A stretch of 64,000 bases of DNA from JACVRW01 sp963812915 (GCA_963812915.1 CAWEXB010000010.1:1-64000); one strand, 5' to 3'. Numbered from the stretch's first letter, positions 19,146 through 28,030 are shown. Made by a program: numbers and translations. Notes: a model not told the origin generated them from the letters alone.

Positions 19146-19976
19146 CTAGCGCGGCCGGAACGGCCGTTGGCTGAGGACGCCGTCCTCGAGGGCGAGGGCA
19201 GTCGACTCGGGAACCTCGAGCCAGGCACCTGAGAGGTCCGCGAGAGGCTCCGAGACCACGACGCGGTCACCCTCACTGAGCCGCTGGAGCCTCTCGTTCT
19301 CGGGGTGGAGCTGCCGCAGCGCGTCCACGTCCTCGGAGACGAAGAGGGTGCGCGACCTGTGCTGCGAGGAGTAGCGGACGGCCCACAGCCGCTCGCCGTC
19401 GCTGATCCCGACGGTCATCTGGGCGGGATTCTCGACCGCGCGCTCGCGCGCCTTGGATTCGACGAAGCCGACGGCGCGCTCCATCGCGCCCAGCGGATCG
19501 TCCCCGAGCCCGAAGGTCAGCGCCAAGTGGAACAGGAGCTCCGAGTCGGTCGACCCCGCGATGTCCTGGAAGAGCGACGGATCGACCGCAAGCAGCAGCT
19601 CGCGCCTCAGGGCCTGGAATCCATCGAGAAAACCGTTGTGCACGAAGAGCCAGCGGTCGTACCGGAAGGGATGGCAGTTGGTCTGCTGGACGGGGCTCCC
19701 GACTGCCGCCCGGATGTGCGCCAGGAAGAGGGGGGATTCGATGTGGTCGGCCAGTTCACGCAGGTTGGCGTCGTTCCATGCCGGGTTGACGCTGCGGTAG
19801 CGGGCGGGCAGGGTGCGGTCGCGCTCGAGATACCAGCCGACTCCGAAGCCGTCGCCGTTCGTCGTCTCGGCGCCCATCCGGGAGTGGAGGCTCTCGTCGA
19901 TCAGCCCGTGCTTGGTGCGGTAGAGCAGTTCGGCGATCACCAGGGGCTGCCCGATGTAAGCGTTCCAGCGGCACAT
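19146..19976 (-). CDS. Class II glutamine amidotransferase (copy 2)
   Basis: A 276-residue paralogue of the enzyme at 14870–15700, with only scattered substitutions (for example IGQPL for AGQPL, and YDRWLF for YGRWLF). All active-site elements are kept: Cys2 (MCRWNAY), GDGFGVGW, NCHPF, FVHNG and GSTDSE. The ATG shares one base with the stop of the upstream membrane-protein gene, a clean TGATG coupling that is lost in copy 1. It sits third in the LuxR–SHOCT membrane protein–amidotransferase operon. Function beyond glutamine amide hydrolysis is not known; a role in modifying an envelope or gamma-glutamyl compound is speculative. Confidence 0.83.
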   Translation of the reverse strand: MCRWNAYIGQPLVIAELLYRTKHGLIDESLHSRMGAETTNGDGFGVGWYLERDRTLPARYRSVNPAWNDANLRELADHIESPLFLAHIRAAVGSPVQQTNCHPFRYDRWLFVHNGFLDGFQALRRELLLAVDPSLFQDIAGSTDSELLFHLALTFGLGDDPLGAMERAVGFVESKARERAVENPAQMTVGISDGERLWAVRYSSQHRSRTLFVSEDVDALRQLHPENERLQRLSEGDRVVVSEPLADLSGAWLEVPESTALALEDGVLSQRPFRPR

Positions 19977-21349
19977 CAGGCCGACGGCGCTTCGGCCAGG
20001 ACCTTGGTCTTCTCCTGTTGGTACTCGGCGGCGTCGAGCAGGCCTTCGTCCCGCAGCCGGCCGAGGCGTTCGAGCCGGTCGAGGCGGGCGTCTGCGGCCG
20101 CGGGCGGCCCAGCGGCGGGAGCGGGAGCGCGGCGCCCGCGCCTGCCGATGCCGCGCGCCCATTCGCGCAGCCGTGGAAACGAATCCTCGCGGCGGGCGTC
20201 GGGGAATTCGCGCGCGGTCTGGCGGCGGAGCATCTCCAGCCCAAGCGCCAGGAGGCCGATCAGGAGCAGCGCCAGGATCACCTGGCGGAATGCGGGGGTC
20301 GGCGCCCATGCCACCAGCACCAGCACGACCAGCCCGAAGGCGCCCCAGGCGAAGCGCGGCTCGCGCAGGTACGGAGCGAGGTTACGTCGCGTCGCGACCG
20401 CCCAGGAGGTCGGCCCGGCGACCCACGCCGCGAGCACGATCACGGCGCCGTAGATCAGCGTCGCGGTTGCCGCCTGGACCAGCAGGGAGGTGCCGACGCC
20501 CCACGTGGCCTCAGCGGCCGGGCGGACGGCCTCGGTCGTAGCCAGCGCGTCCACGACCGCGCCGCCGGCAATCGCGCGACCAACGAGAGCAATCGCGCCG
20601 GCGAACAGGAAGCCGATGCCGACCGCCCGCAGCGCCTCGCGTCGCCAGCCCCTGGCCAGATAGACGGCGAGCGCGAACAGGCCAAGCGACAACACGAGCA
20701 GCACGATCGCGACCGCCTTCAGGAACCGGACGAGATCCTGCGCCAACTCGAGCTGATCCGAGCGCAGGATCACGATGTCGGCGGCATCCGCAGGCAGCTT
20801 CCCCGCCACACGCCCACCAACCCCCAGGCTCCCCTGCGTCTGGCCGAGCAGCGACTTCAGGTCCAGCGACACCTCGCCGCCCGACGTCGACACGGTGTCG
20901 CCGCCCCCCTCGACGATTTCGAGAAAACGAGCGTGGGCCCGCCGGTTCGCCTGCTCCCAAGCCTGCTGGAGACGGGGCCGCTCGAGCAGGTTGTCCAGGC
21001 GATTCTCCGCGAACGTCCGCAGGCCGCTGGCCGCGGGGCCCGCCAGCGCGCTCGCGGCCGCCGGCCGGACCACCTGCGAGAAACCCTTCTCGAGCTCGCC
21101 CTGCACGTCCACGTTCGCATACAACTGCTCGACCGCGAAGTCGGCGATCTGGGTCCGGATCGCATCGTGCTCGAGCAGCTCGCTGCTGGTGTCGACCCAG
21201 TTGTCGGTGTTCAGCAGCTGGCGGTTCGCCCAGATCGCAAAGATCGCGACAAGGGCCAGCACCGTCGCGACGACGATCAACGCGAGCGCGATCCGGCGAC
21301 GGGCTTTGCTGGGCGCGGGCGAGGCGGCCGCTTCGGCGCTCATCTCCAT
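19976..21349 (-). CDS. SHOCT-domain integral membrane protein (copy 2)
   Basis: A 457-residue intact protein. Helix 1 is at about residues 19–42 (IALALIVVATVLALVAIFAI), followed by an extracytoplasmic domain of about 160 residues rich in charged helices, then about five helices between 210 and 355. The C-terminal cytoplasmic tail has a Pro/Ala linker and a SHOCT motif (RLGRLRDEGLLDAAEYQQEK). Its start is 3 nt after the LuxR stop and its end overlaps the amidotransferase start. I do not recognise a named family for the whole protein. It could be a sensor or scaffold that controls the amidotransferase made from the same mRNA, which is inference from the fixed gene order in both copies. Confidence 0.75.
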   Translation of the reverse strand: MEMSAEAAASPAPSKARRRIALALIVVATVLALVAIFAIWANRQLLNTDNWVDTSSELLEHDAIRTQIADFAVEQLYANVDVQGELEKGFSQVVRPAAASALAGPAASGLRTFAENRLDNLLERPRLQQAWEQANRRAHARFLEIVEGGGDTVSTSGGEVSLDLKSLLGQTQGSLGVGGRVAGKLPADAADIVILRSDQLELAQDLVRFLKAVAIVLLVLSLGLFALAVYLARGWRREALRAVGIGFLFAGAIALVGRAIAGGAVVDALATTEAVRPAAEATWGVGTSLLVQAATATLIYGAVIVLAAWVAGPTSWAVATRRNLAPYLREPRFAWGAFGLVVLVLVAWAPTPAFRQVILALLLIGLLALGLEMLRRQTAREFPDARREDSFPRLREWARGIGRRGRRAPAPAAGPPAAADARLDRLERLGRLRDEGLLDAAEYQQEKTKVLAEAPSA

Positions 21350-21352
21350 CGG

Positions 21353-23605
21353 CTATCCACCGAGACCGGGATCGACGAGACCGGCCCCACATGCGCGATC
21401 GACCGCGTCGGCACGAGAAGAGACGCCGAGCTTGCGGTAGATGCCCCGCGCGTGAGTCTTCACGGTGTTGGGCGAAACATACAGGCGATCGGCGATCTCG
21501 CGGAACGAGAGATGGCTCGGCAGGAAGCGGAGCACGCGCAGCTCGGCGGTCGTAAGCGACCAGTCCGCGCCTGGCAGTGCTGCTCAGAGCGAGGTCGACC
21601 TGGGTGATTGCCTCATCCAGCCAACCGCGCAGGACCGGCGCTCCGGGCGTTCGGGCAAGTGCCCTGGCGGCCTCGCGAGGAGCTCTCCGGCGGCCGCCGG
21701 CCCGTTCAGCCTGAGGCTCGCCCGGGCCAGGACGATGCGGCACTCGGCGTCGTACCAGGGACTTGGATCCGTGATCCGTGTCAGAAGTCCCAGCGCCTCG
21801 CGAATCTCCGAGGTCGCATCCCCCACCTGCCCTCGCCGTGCCCGAATCTCCGCCGAGACCGCAAGCGGCAGGGCGACCGTCGGGCACTGCTCCAATCCGC
21901 AGCGCCTGACCTGCGCCGCCGCGCGTTCGGCGAGCGTCGTCGCCCTTTCGAGGTCGTCCTCATCGGCTGCGAGGAGTGCCAGCTGTGCCAGACAGAGCGC
22001 CTGCACCATGGGCGCCGAGGCGGCAGCGCGATGGGCGCCCTCCTGAAGCTTGTCCCGGGCCTCGTCGCGTTCGCCCGCGAGGTGGAGGGCGACTCCCTGG
22101 AGAAGCCGGCACAGTGGACGCCACGGGCTGGTCGGGTCGAGGAGTTCGTGTGCGCGGGCCGCGCTTGCGCCCATCTCTCTCACTCCGCGCCGTCCGAACC
22201 CCGCCTCCATGAGTGCCACGCCGGCCCGTACGACATCCGTATCGTCGGTCGCGCCGGCGGCCAGCGCGGTCCAGCGTTCCGCTTCGTAGAGATTGCCCGC
22301 GGCTAAGGAGGTGCCGGCTGCGACCAGGGCGAGCAGGGGTGTCTCGGCCAGCTCGTGGTCGGTGAAGCGATTCAGCCAGCTCCAGATCGGCCGATGCTGC
22401 CCGCGGGCCGCGTGCCGAATCGCGGCGTCCCACAGCAGGCGGCCCGCACCCTCGGGATCGTGGGCATCGATCGAATGCCCGATCGCCCTTTCAACGTCGC
22501 CGTGTTCGGCGCACCACGCGCTGGCGCGCCGATGCAGCTCGGCACCCAGGCCGGGCTCCAGTCGGCGCAGCTCGGCCTGAAGCACCTTGGCGAACAGCTC
22601 GTGATAGCGATAGGAGCTGTCGCGCCGGTCGAGCGGGGTCATCAGCACATTCGCGCGGGCCAGGCGCGCCAGCATGTCCTCCGAGTCGTGTCGTCCAAGG
22701 ATCGCGTCGCATAGGGGTGCCGACAGGCGTTCGAGCACGGACGTCCTCGTCAGGAAGTCGAGCTGCGCGGGTGGCAGTCCCGCGAGAAGCTCTTCACGCA
22801 CGTATTCGCTCACGAAGCGATCGTCACCGGCGAACTGTTCGACCTCCGGACGGTCTGTCCTCTGCGCGCGTAGGGACAGAGCCGCGAGGTGGAGGCCGGC
22901 GGGCCAGCCCTCAGTTCGTCGTGCGAGGTTGAGCATCTGCTCCGGGGCGAGCTCGATCCCGGCCAGGTGCAGGAGCATTGAGGCCTCGGACCTGGTCATG
23001 GCCAGGTCTTCGGGGTGGAGCTCCACCGAGATGCCGTGCGCCCGCAGGCGGCCGAGCGGCAGCACGGCGTCGCTGCGGGACGCGAGGGCGAGCTGCAGCC
23101 CGGCGCCGAACGCCTTCCAGATCGTCGTCACGACGCGCCGGGACTCCCGCGTACGCAGTACATGGAGGTCGTCGAGCGTGAGCACCACCGGTCGTTCCCT
23201 GCGGCTGAGGCTCCTGGTGAGCCGGTGGAGAGCCACAGTCGCGCCGTCGGGCCGCCGCGAGGCCAGCGCCTCGAATACCTCCCAGCCGATCGGCTCCACG
23301 GCGTCCAGCGCGACTGCGACGGCGGACAGAAGGTTCCTCGGATCGTTGTCCTCGACGTCGAGCGTGACCCACGCAAAGGGCCGCTCGTCACGCTCCGCCC
23401 ACTGCGAGAGCAATGTCGTCTTCCCGTAGCCGGCCGGCGCGACGATGAGAGCGACCGGTACGTCCTGGGCATCAAGCAGGCGCCCGACGAGCCGCTCGCG
23501 CGAGACGAGCTTCCCGCGCAGTGGGGCCGGGCGAAGCTTCAAACGCAGGAGACCCCCCTCGACGTCCAGGGCATGGCGCCCGGCGGGCGTGGCCGCCCTG
23601 CGCAT
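21353..23605 (-). CDS. Large ATP-binding LuxR-family regulator (LAL/MalT-like), frameshifted near the C-terminus
   Basis: About 750 residues after correction. The N-terminal NTPase domain carries a P-loop (VAPAGYGKTTLL, about residues 55–66) and a Walker B-like LTLDDLHVL. A middle STAND-type helical region and TPR-like repeats follow, with a C-terminal LuxR helix-turn-helix (LSFREIADRLYVSPNTVKTH). The main frame ends prematurely at 21584. The last 90 residues, including the DNA-binding domain, lie in other frames because of indels near 21680 and 21570. The open frame extends upstream to 23797, but I prefer the ATG at 23605 because the extension is low-complexity and starts inside dyad box F. 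Such regulators activate transcription after binding an inducer. It heads the membrane protein–amidotransferase operon. Confidence 0.75.
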
Positions 23606-23793
23606 AGAGGGCGAGCCCGCGAGGCTGACGGCTGCCGTCAAGGCCTGGGCCACGGCTCGGGAGCCTCTCACCGCCGCCGGCGGGACACAACCGCGCCCGC
23701 CTGCGTGTGGCAGTGCGGCCAACTCCCCTGCGTCGCAGGGCGCGGACTTCCTCCGCCACGCCTCCGCCGAGCGGGACGCCCCGCCCCAGCGCA

Positions 23794-23810
23794 TCATCAG
23801 GATGGGGTGA
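23794..23810. promoter_or_regulatory. Dyad box F upstream of LuxR operon and DUF7144-like remnant
   Basis: TCATCAGGATGGGGTGA, one mismatch from consensus, 189 nt before the LuxR ATG (minus) and 136 nt before the remnant at 23946 (plus). No good -10 hexamer is seen at the expected distance on either strand, so it may be a decayed site. Confidence 0.35.
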
Positions 23811-23945
23811 ACATGCGAGAAGGGAGGCCAGCTTCCCCGCGGCGGTTCGGCTATCGCCTCCGCGATCCGCAGGACTGCTTCATTGCGCCAGCCCTCGCTC
23901 GGTCAGAAGATGCGTGTGACCGCTGGCCGATCGAAGTAGGCAGCC

Positions 23946-24164
23946 GTGAACGACACGGCGGAGGGCGCAGGATGGGTGTTGTTCCCTGGCGGTGCATACG
24001 GTCGCTGGGTCGGCATCATCAGCGCCAGCCTGGGAGCGATCGGGGCGCTGCTGTCGATCCCGGGCTTCCCGCTCTGGTCGCTGGCCGTGTTCTTCCTGGA
24101 CGTCTTGGTCATCTACGGTCTCGCGGCATACGGCGGTCAGCGCACCGGTCTGACTTCACCCTGA
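23946..24164 (+). pseudogene. Truncated paralogue of the small DUF7144-like membrane protein
   Basis: A 72-residue frame starting at a GTG. From residue 12 it matches the C-terminal half of the protein at 6399–6782: YGRWVGIISASLGAIGALLSI, then two helices ending in YGLAAYGGQR. The first two helices of the family are missing and the first 11 residues look unrelated, so this is a 5'-deleted remnant. Dyad boxes flank it on both sides (23794 and 24156), suggesting the lost portion had the same promoter type as the intact paralogue. A short two-helix protein could still be made. Confidence 0.6.
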
Positions 24165-24172
24165 TCGGATGA
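24156..24172 (+). promoter_or_regulatory. Dyad box G upstream of response regulator
   Basis: TCACCCTGATCGGATGA, identical to the plus-strand sequence of box A, 36 nt before the response-regulator ATG at 24208. TACCGT at 24195–24200 starts exactly 22 nt after the box. With a -10 there, the transcript would be leaderless or nearly so. Confidence 0.55.
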
Positions 24173-24207
24173 CGCTGGGCTCGCGGGCCACGCGTACCGT
24201 CACTGGG

Positions 24208-24603
24208 ATGCGTGCGCCCGCCCAAGCTGGGGTCGGAGTACTCGCGGTCGACGACCAATCGATCTTCCTCGACGTCGCACGCGAGGTCGTGGCGGCTACC
24301 CCGGGCTTCTGCTGGGTGGGCGGCGCGAACTCCGGTGAGGAGGCCCTCGACGCCATCACGGAGCTTGAGCCGGAGCTCGTGTTGATGGACGTGCGCATGC
24401 CCGGCATGGATGGAATCGAGACCGCTCATCGGATCTGCGAGAGGCATCCCGAGGTTGTCGTCGTGCTGATCTCAATTGAGGAGAGCCCCGCAATCACGCC
24501 CGCGATCGAGGCCTCGGGCGCGGCCACGCTGGTCCGCAAGCAGGAGTTCAGCCCGGCGATGCTCCGCCGACTGTGGCTGACTTACAGGAAGCCGAACTGC
24601 TAG
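24208..24603 (+). CDS. Single-domain response regulator (CheY-like receiver)
   Basis: A 131-residue receiver domain without an output domain. The acidic pair is in VLAVDDQSIF (about residues 11–20), the phosphorylatable Asp in LVLMDVRMPGMDG (about 59), the Thr/Ser position in VVLISIEES and the Lys in LVRKQEF. The ATG at 24208 leaves the canonical first strand a few residues in; the frame is open back to 24169, but that start lies within box G. Its stop codon shares the palindrome CTAG with the stop of the convergent histidine kinase, so the two genes end on each other. It may act as a phosphate sink or by protein contact with the adjacent kinase. The partner kinase is inferred from position. 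Confidence 0.8.
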   Translation: MRAPAQAGVGVLAVDDQSIFLDVAREVVAATPGFCWVGGANSGEEALDAITELEPELVLMDVRMPGMDGIETAHRICERHPEVVVVLISIEESPAITPAIEASGAATLVRKQEFSPAMLRRLWLTYRKPNC

Positions 24604-26439
24604 GGAGGCTCGACGGGGATCGTCCCGACGACCACGGTGCCGGCACCCGGTGTGGAGCGGATCTCCAGCTCGCCGCTTACCGCGGCCATTCGGTCGTGCA
24701 TGTTGACGAGCCCGTGGCCGGTTATTCCATCGGCCACTGGGAACCCCGGACCATCGTCATCGTACCTCGAAGCGGAGATCGCCGTTGCGAGACAGCGAGA
24801 TCGAGACGGAGGTCGCGTCGGGGGCGTGCTTGGCGACGTTCTGCAGCGCCTCTATACAGCAGAAGTACGCGGCCGTCTCGATCTCCTGCGAGTAGCGGTC
24901 GGCGCCGTCGACCTCCACCAGTGCGGGCACCGGCGATTGCAGCGCGGCCGTGCGGATGGCGTCGGGGAGCCCTCGCGCCGCGAGCAGCGAGGGATACACC
25001 CCGGCCGCTAGCGATCTGAGCTCGTCGAGCGCGGCGTCCACCTCTCCGCCCAGCAGGTGAAGCATGTTCCGCGCCTGGGTGGGGTCCTGCTTCATAAGCT
25101 CCTCCGCAAGCTGGAGCCGAATCCGAAGCGCCACCAGGCGCTGCTGGCCGCCGTCGTGAAGATCGCGCTCGATGCGTCGCCGCTCGTCATCCGCCGCCGC
25201 GAGTATGCGGGCTCGCGACGCGCGCAGCTCGGTCAACGAGCTCTCCACACGCTCCGCCAGCCGGCGGTTGTCGTCCCAGACGAGGGCGTACGCCCCGACC
25301 GCCTCGACGAAAGAGCGCTGCTCGCTCAGGGCGGCGTCATGCACCACCGCCGCCACGGGCCCATCGTCATCGAGGATCAGCGTGGCGCGACGGTCGGACG
25401 GTGGGGGAGGCAGGGATGTCGGCTTCCCATCGGCGTCGACCCAACCACCGCCGCCGTCGGCGCGCCAGAACGCCAGCTCGACCGTGGGGTCGGTCAACGT
25501 CGCCGCGATGAGATCACGACGCTGCGCGGGGCCATTCCGGCTGCGAAGTCCGTGGGCGAGCGCCACGAGGCAATCCGCCGTGTGGATTCGCCAGCGCAGC
25601 AGACCGATCAGGAAGCCGATGCACAACGCCGGCAAGCCGAGTGCGATGACCGCGGTGGCGACCTCGAGGACCGAGTCGTCGGCCCCGGCGCGGCGCAAGA
25701 CGAGGGCGACCGCGACCGCAAGGGTTCGGACTATCGCGAGGACGAGGACTGGCACCAGAGTCCGGCGCATCAGTCGGGTTGCGCGGCGTATCCGATCGGC
25801 CAAGCGGACTACGACGCCGAGGAGGATCACGACCGCGAGCAGCTCGCGCAACGGCACGACGAAGTCGTCCAGGAAGCCCGGCTCCGAGTCGAGCAGCATG
25901 AAAGCGTTGCCCGGGCAATCGGCGTCGCAGGTCGCGAACGGGGAGGGCGTCGGATAGGTCTCCGTGATGAACATGGTCGGCAGGAACAGGAGCGCCACGA
26001 CCGCGACCGCGGCACCCGCCAGCCGGCGGTCGATCCGGTTCGTGAGCCGGCCCGACGGAAACGCGAGGATGAGGTAGATCAGTCCGGCCTCGACGGTCCA
26101 GCCGGCCACACGGCCGATGCTGTACAGGAGCTCGTTGCTGGAGCTGGAGAGCGCCGCGAGGAACCAGGCTGCTCCGACGAGCACGAGCAGGCGGCCAAAA
26201 CGCGCGTGCGTTCCGTCCCTCCAGGCGTAGAGGCCGACCGCGATCGGCGTAGCGACGATCACCGCCTGCCGCTCGGCGAGTGCCACCTCGTGTGGCATGT
26301 CGCCGGCCAGGGAGACTGCCGCCGCCACGCCGGCGAGCAGCGCGCCCATCGCGGTCAACGCGAGAAGGGCGGGAGGACCGATCCGAGGAGGGTCCGTTGC
26401 GGCAGGGAAGGGGTGCGAGCCCGTATGCATCCTTTGCAC
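24600..26439 (-). CDS. NarL-type sensor histidine kinase, one frameshift near the C-terminus
   Basis: About 612 residues after correction. The first 290 residues hold about eight transmembrane helices; a GAF-like cytoplasmic stretch follows. The HisKA_3 dimerisation domain has the phospho-acceptor His in DDERRRIERDLHDGGQQRLV (about residue 427). The HATPase N-box (CCIEALQNVAKHA) is in frame, but the frame stops at 24757. The G-box and the rest (DDGPGFPVADG, GHGLVNMHDRMAAVSGELEI) continue in another frame to the TAG at 24602–24600. This places an indel near 24760. It is divergent from the NarL/LuxR response regulator at 26495, with 55 nt between starts, the usual arrangement for a cognate pair. 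Confidence 0.82.
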
Positions 26440-26494
26440 CGCTGGGCGGCTCGGGAGAATCTACACGCGTGGACCCCTCAAGTTGGGCGGAATT

Positions 26495-27178
26495 GTGAAA
26501 CGCGTGATAAGGCTGATCCTCGCGGAGGACAGCTTCATCGTCCGTGAGGGCCTTCGCGAGATCCTTGCTGCGCACCCGGGCGTGGACGTCGTGGCGGCGT
26601 GCAGCGATCTCGATGGACTGCTGGAGGCCGTTCGGGAGCAGGATCCGGATGTCGTCGTCACCGACATCCGCATGCCGCCGTCGAACACCGACGAGGGCAT
26701 TCAGGCCGCGGCCAGGCTACGCGACTCCCACCCGCGCGTGGGCGTGGTCGTGCTCAGCCAGTACTCGCACCCCGGGTACGTGCTGGCCCTGCTCGAGTCA
26801 GGCTCGGACGGCCGGGCCTACCTGCTCAAGGAGCGGGTGCACGACCTCGGGCAGCTGATCTCTGCCATCGAGGCGGTGGCCGGCGGAGGATCGGTAATCG
26901 ACCCGAAGATCGTCGAGGTGCTCGTGGCGGCCAGGGCACGCGCGGACAGCTCACCGCTTGCCGATCTCACCGAAGCCGAGCGCGGGGTGCTGGCCGAGAT
27001 CGCGCAGGGGAAGAGCAACGTCGCCATCGCCGACTCCCTCCAGCTGTCGAAGCGCGCGGTGGAGAAGCACACGCACTCGATATTCACGAAGCTCGGACTG
27101 GCGAATTCGGCGGACGTAAGCAAGCGGGTCAAGGCCGCATTGCTGTTCCTGGCGGAGGGCTCGCCGCCCTCCGCCTAG
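26495..27178 (+). CDS. NarL/LuxR-family response regulator
   Basis: A 227-residue two-domain regulator. The receiver domain has LAEDSFIVREGL (acidic pocket, about residues 8–19), VVVTDIRMPPSNTDEG (phospho-Asp about 55) and YLLKERV (conserved Lys). The LuxR helix-turn-helix (LTEAERGVLAEIAQGKSNVA, then IADSLQLSKRAVEKHTHSIF) is at about 150–205. I chose the GTG at 26495; the longer open frame to 26297 overlaps the start of the divergent kinase. It is the likely partner of that kinase. It is a close paralogue of the regulator at 28022–28690, and either could be the protein that binds the 17-bp dyads, which is a hypothesis. Confidence 0.85.
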   Translation: MKRVIRLILAEDSFIVREGLREILAAHPGVDVVAACSDLDGLLEAVREQDPDVVVTDIRMPPSNTDEGIQAAARLRDSHPRVGVVVLSQYSHPGYVLALLESGSDGRAYLLKERVHDLGQLISAIEAVAGGGSVIDPKIVEVLVAARARADSSPLADLTEAERGVLAEIAQGKSNVAIADSLQLSKRAVEKHTHSIFTKLGLANSADVSKRVKAALLFLAEGSPPSA

Positions 27179-27193
27179 CGGGCGGGTGCCCGT

Positions 27194-27472
27194 CTACCGT
27201 CCGAGAATGCGAGCCTTCTCGGCCGCGAACTCCTCGTCGGTCAGTACTCCCTGCTCCTTCAGCGCGGCCAGATCCTTGAGCTGCTGGACGCGGTCCTCGC
27301 CGCCGGCCTGCGGTGCGGGTGGCGGCGGTTCCGCGTATCCCTGCTGCGGCTCAGCGGGCGCCTCCTGGGCGGACCAGCGTGAGGCCTGGCGCCGGCTTAC
27401 GCGGTTGGAGACGGCGGTGGCGGTACCGGCGACGACGGCGGTGCGTGCCATGCCGCGGAGCAATCCTGGCAT
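27194..27472 (-). CDS. Small SHOCT-domain protein
   Basis: A 92-residue protein with a short hydrophobic N-terminal stretch (GMARTAVVAGTATAVSNRV), a Pro/Ala/Gln-rich linker and a C-terminal SHOCT motif (QLKDLAALKEQGVLTDEEFA). It follows the DUF1269/DUF6325-like gene by 16 nt on the same strand, a pairing often seen in actinobacteria, so the two are probably one operon under dyad box H. Function unknown. SHOCT motifs are thought to mediate oligomerisation or targeting of the proteins that carry them. Confidence 0.75.
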   Translation of the reverse strand: MPGLLRGMARTAVVAGTATAVSNRVSRRQASRWSAQEAPAEPQQGYAEPPPPAPQAGGEDRVQQLKDLAALKEQGVLTDEEFAAEKARILGR

Positions 27473-27488
27473 TGGATGGTCCTTTCAG

Positions 27489-27935
27489 TCAGGCCGTCGC
27501 CTCGACGGCGTCAAGAGCGTCGATCACGTCCTGGACCGGGATGCGCTGGTTGTCGATCACCACACCCCCATTGCGGCGCACGGCGGCGGCGAAGGGAGCC
27601 GCCCAGCGGTTCTCGTAGACGATCATCACCGCGGCGCTACCGGGCTCGAGCGCCTGCGACGCGGTCGCGGCGTCCTCGTCGCCGAGCAGGCCGGAGGAGG
27701 CTCCCTCGAACTCCTTGAAATCGCCGACGCCCTTGGCGTCGAGGTCCTGTGCCTCGAACCCCGAGAACGTGCCGTCCTCGTTCTTCATCACGAACAGGAC
27801 GTCGAGAATGCGGATGATCCCGCGCTCGACCAGGTCCAAGACGAGCGGGACGGCCTCGCCGGTCATCGGCGCGTCCGCCGGATACGCGATCACGACGATG
27901 TCGATCGGGCCAATTTCCTCTTGGTGCGATTCCAT
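27489..27935 (-). CDS. DUF1269/DUF6325-like protein
   Basis: A 148-residue protein of mixed alpha/beta character. It begins with the strand GPIDIVVIAYPAD, then EAVPLVLDLVERGIIRILDVLFVMKNEDG, and ends with a helix (VQDVIDALDAVE). It has the look of the actinobacterial DUF1269/DUF6325 group, often encoded beside a SHOCT protein as here. No catalytic residues are apparent and the function is unknown. Dyad box H lies 79 nt upstream with TACAAT, the best -10 in the set, at 27992–27987. It is probably stress-induced. Confidence 0.75.
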   Translation of the reverse strand: MESHQEEIGPIDIVVIAYPADAPMTGEAVPLVLDLVERGIIRILDVLFVMKNEDGTFSGFEAQDLDAKGVGDFKEFEGASSGLLGDEDAATASQALEPGSAAVMIVYENRWAAPFAAAVRRNGGVVIDNQRIPVQDVIDALDAVEATA

Positions 27936-28013
27936 CCATACCTCCGTGGTCGGCGGGCGAGCCCTACTGCGTCGGGCGGCGACGCGATTGTAGACGGTCC
28001 CTCTCGGCCCACC

Positions 28014-28030
28014 TCATCCGTTCAGGGTGA
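28014..28030 (-). promoter_or_regulatory. Dyad box H upstream of DUF1269/DUF6325-like–SHOCT operon
   Basis: TCATCCGTTCAGGGTGA (plus strand), a perfect consensus match. Read on the minus strand, TACAAT at 27992–27987 starts 21 nt after it, and the coding start is 79 nt away. The box overlaps the last codons of the upstream response regulator. Confidence 0.55.

Larger units (their letters stand above)
17905..22117. repeat. Tandem duplication, copy 2 (about 4.2 kb)
   Basis: Partner of 13626–17838. The left boundary is at CTACGGGCTCTGCG in the transporter. The right boundary is where the LuxR copies stop aligning, near 22117; the LuxR gene itself continues to 23605 in this copy. About 66 bp of unmatched sequence (17839–17904) separate the copies. 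Confidence 0.9.

Noticed and set aside
23605..23797. Longer start for the LuxR/MalT-like regulator at 23797
   Set aside because: The extra 64 residues are low-complexity and the start codon lies inside dyad box F.
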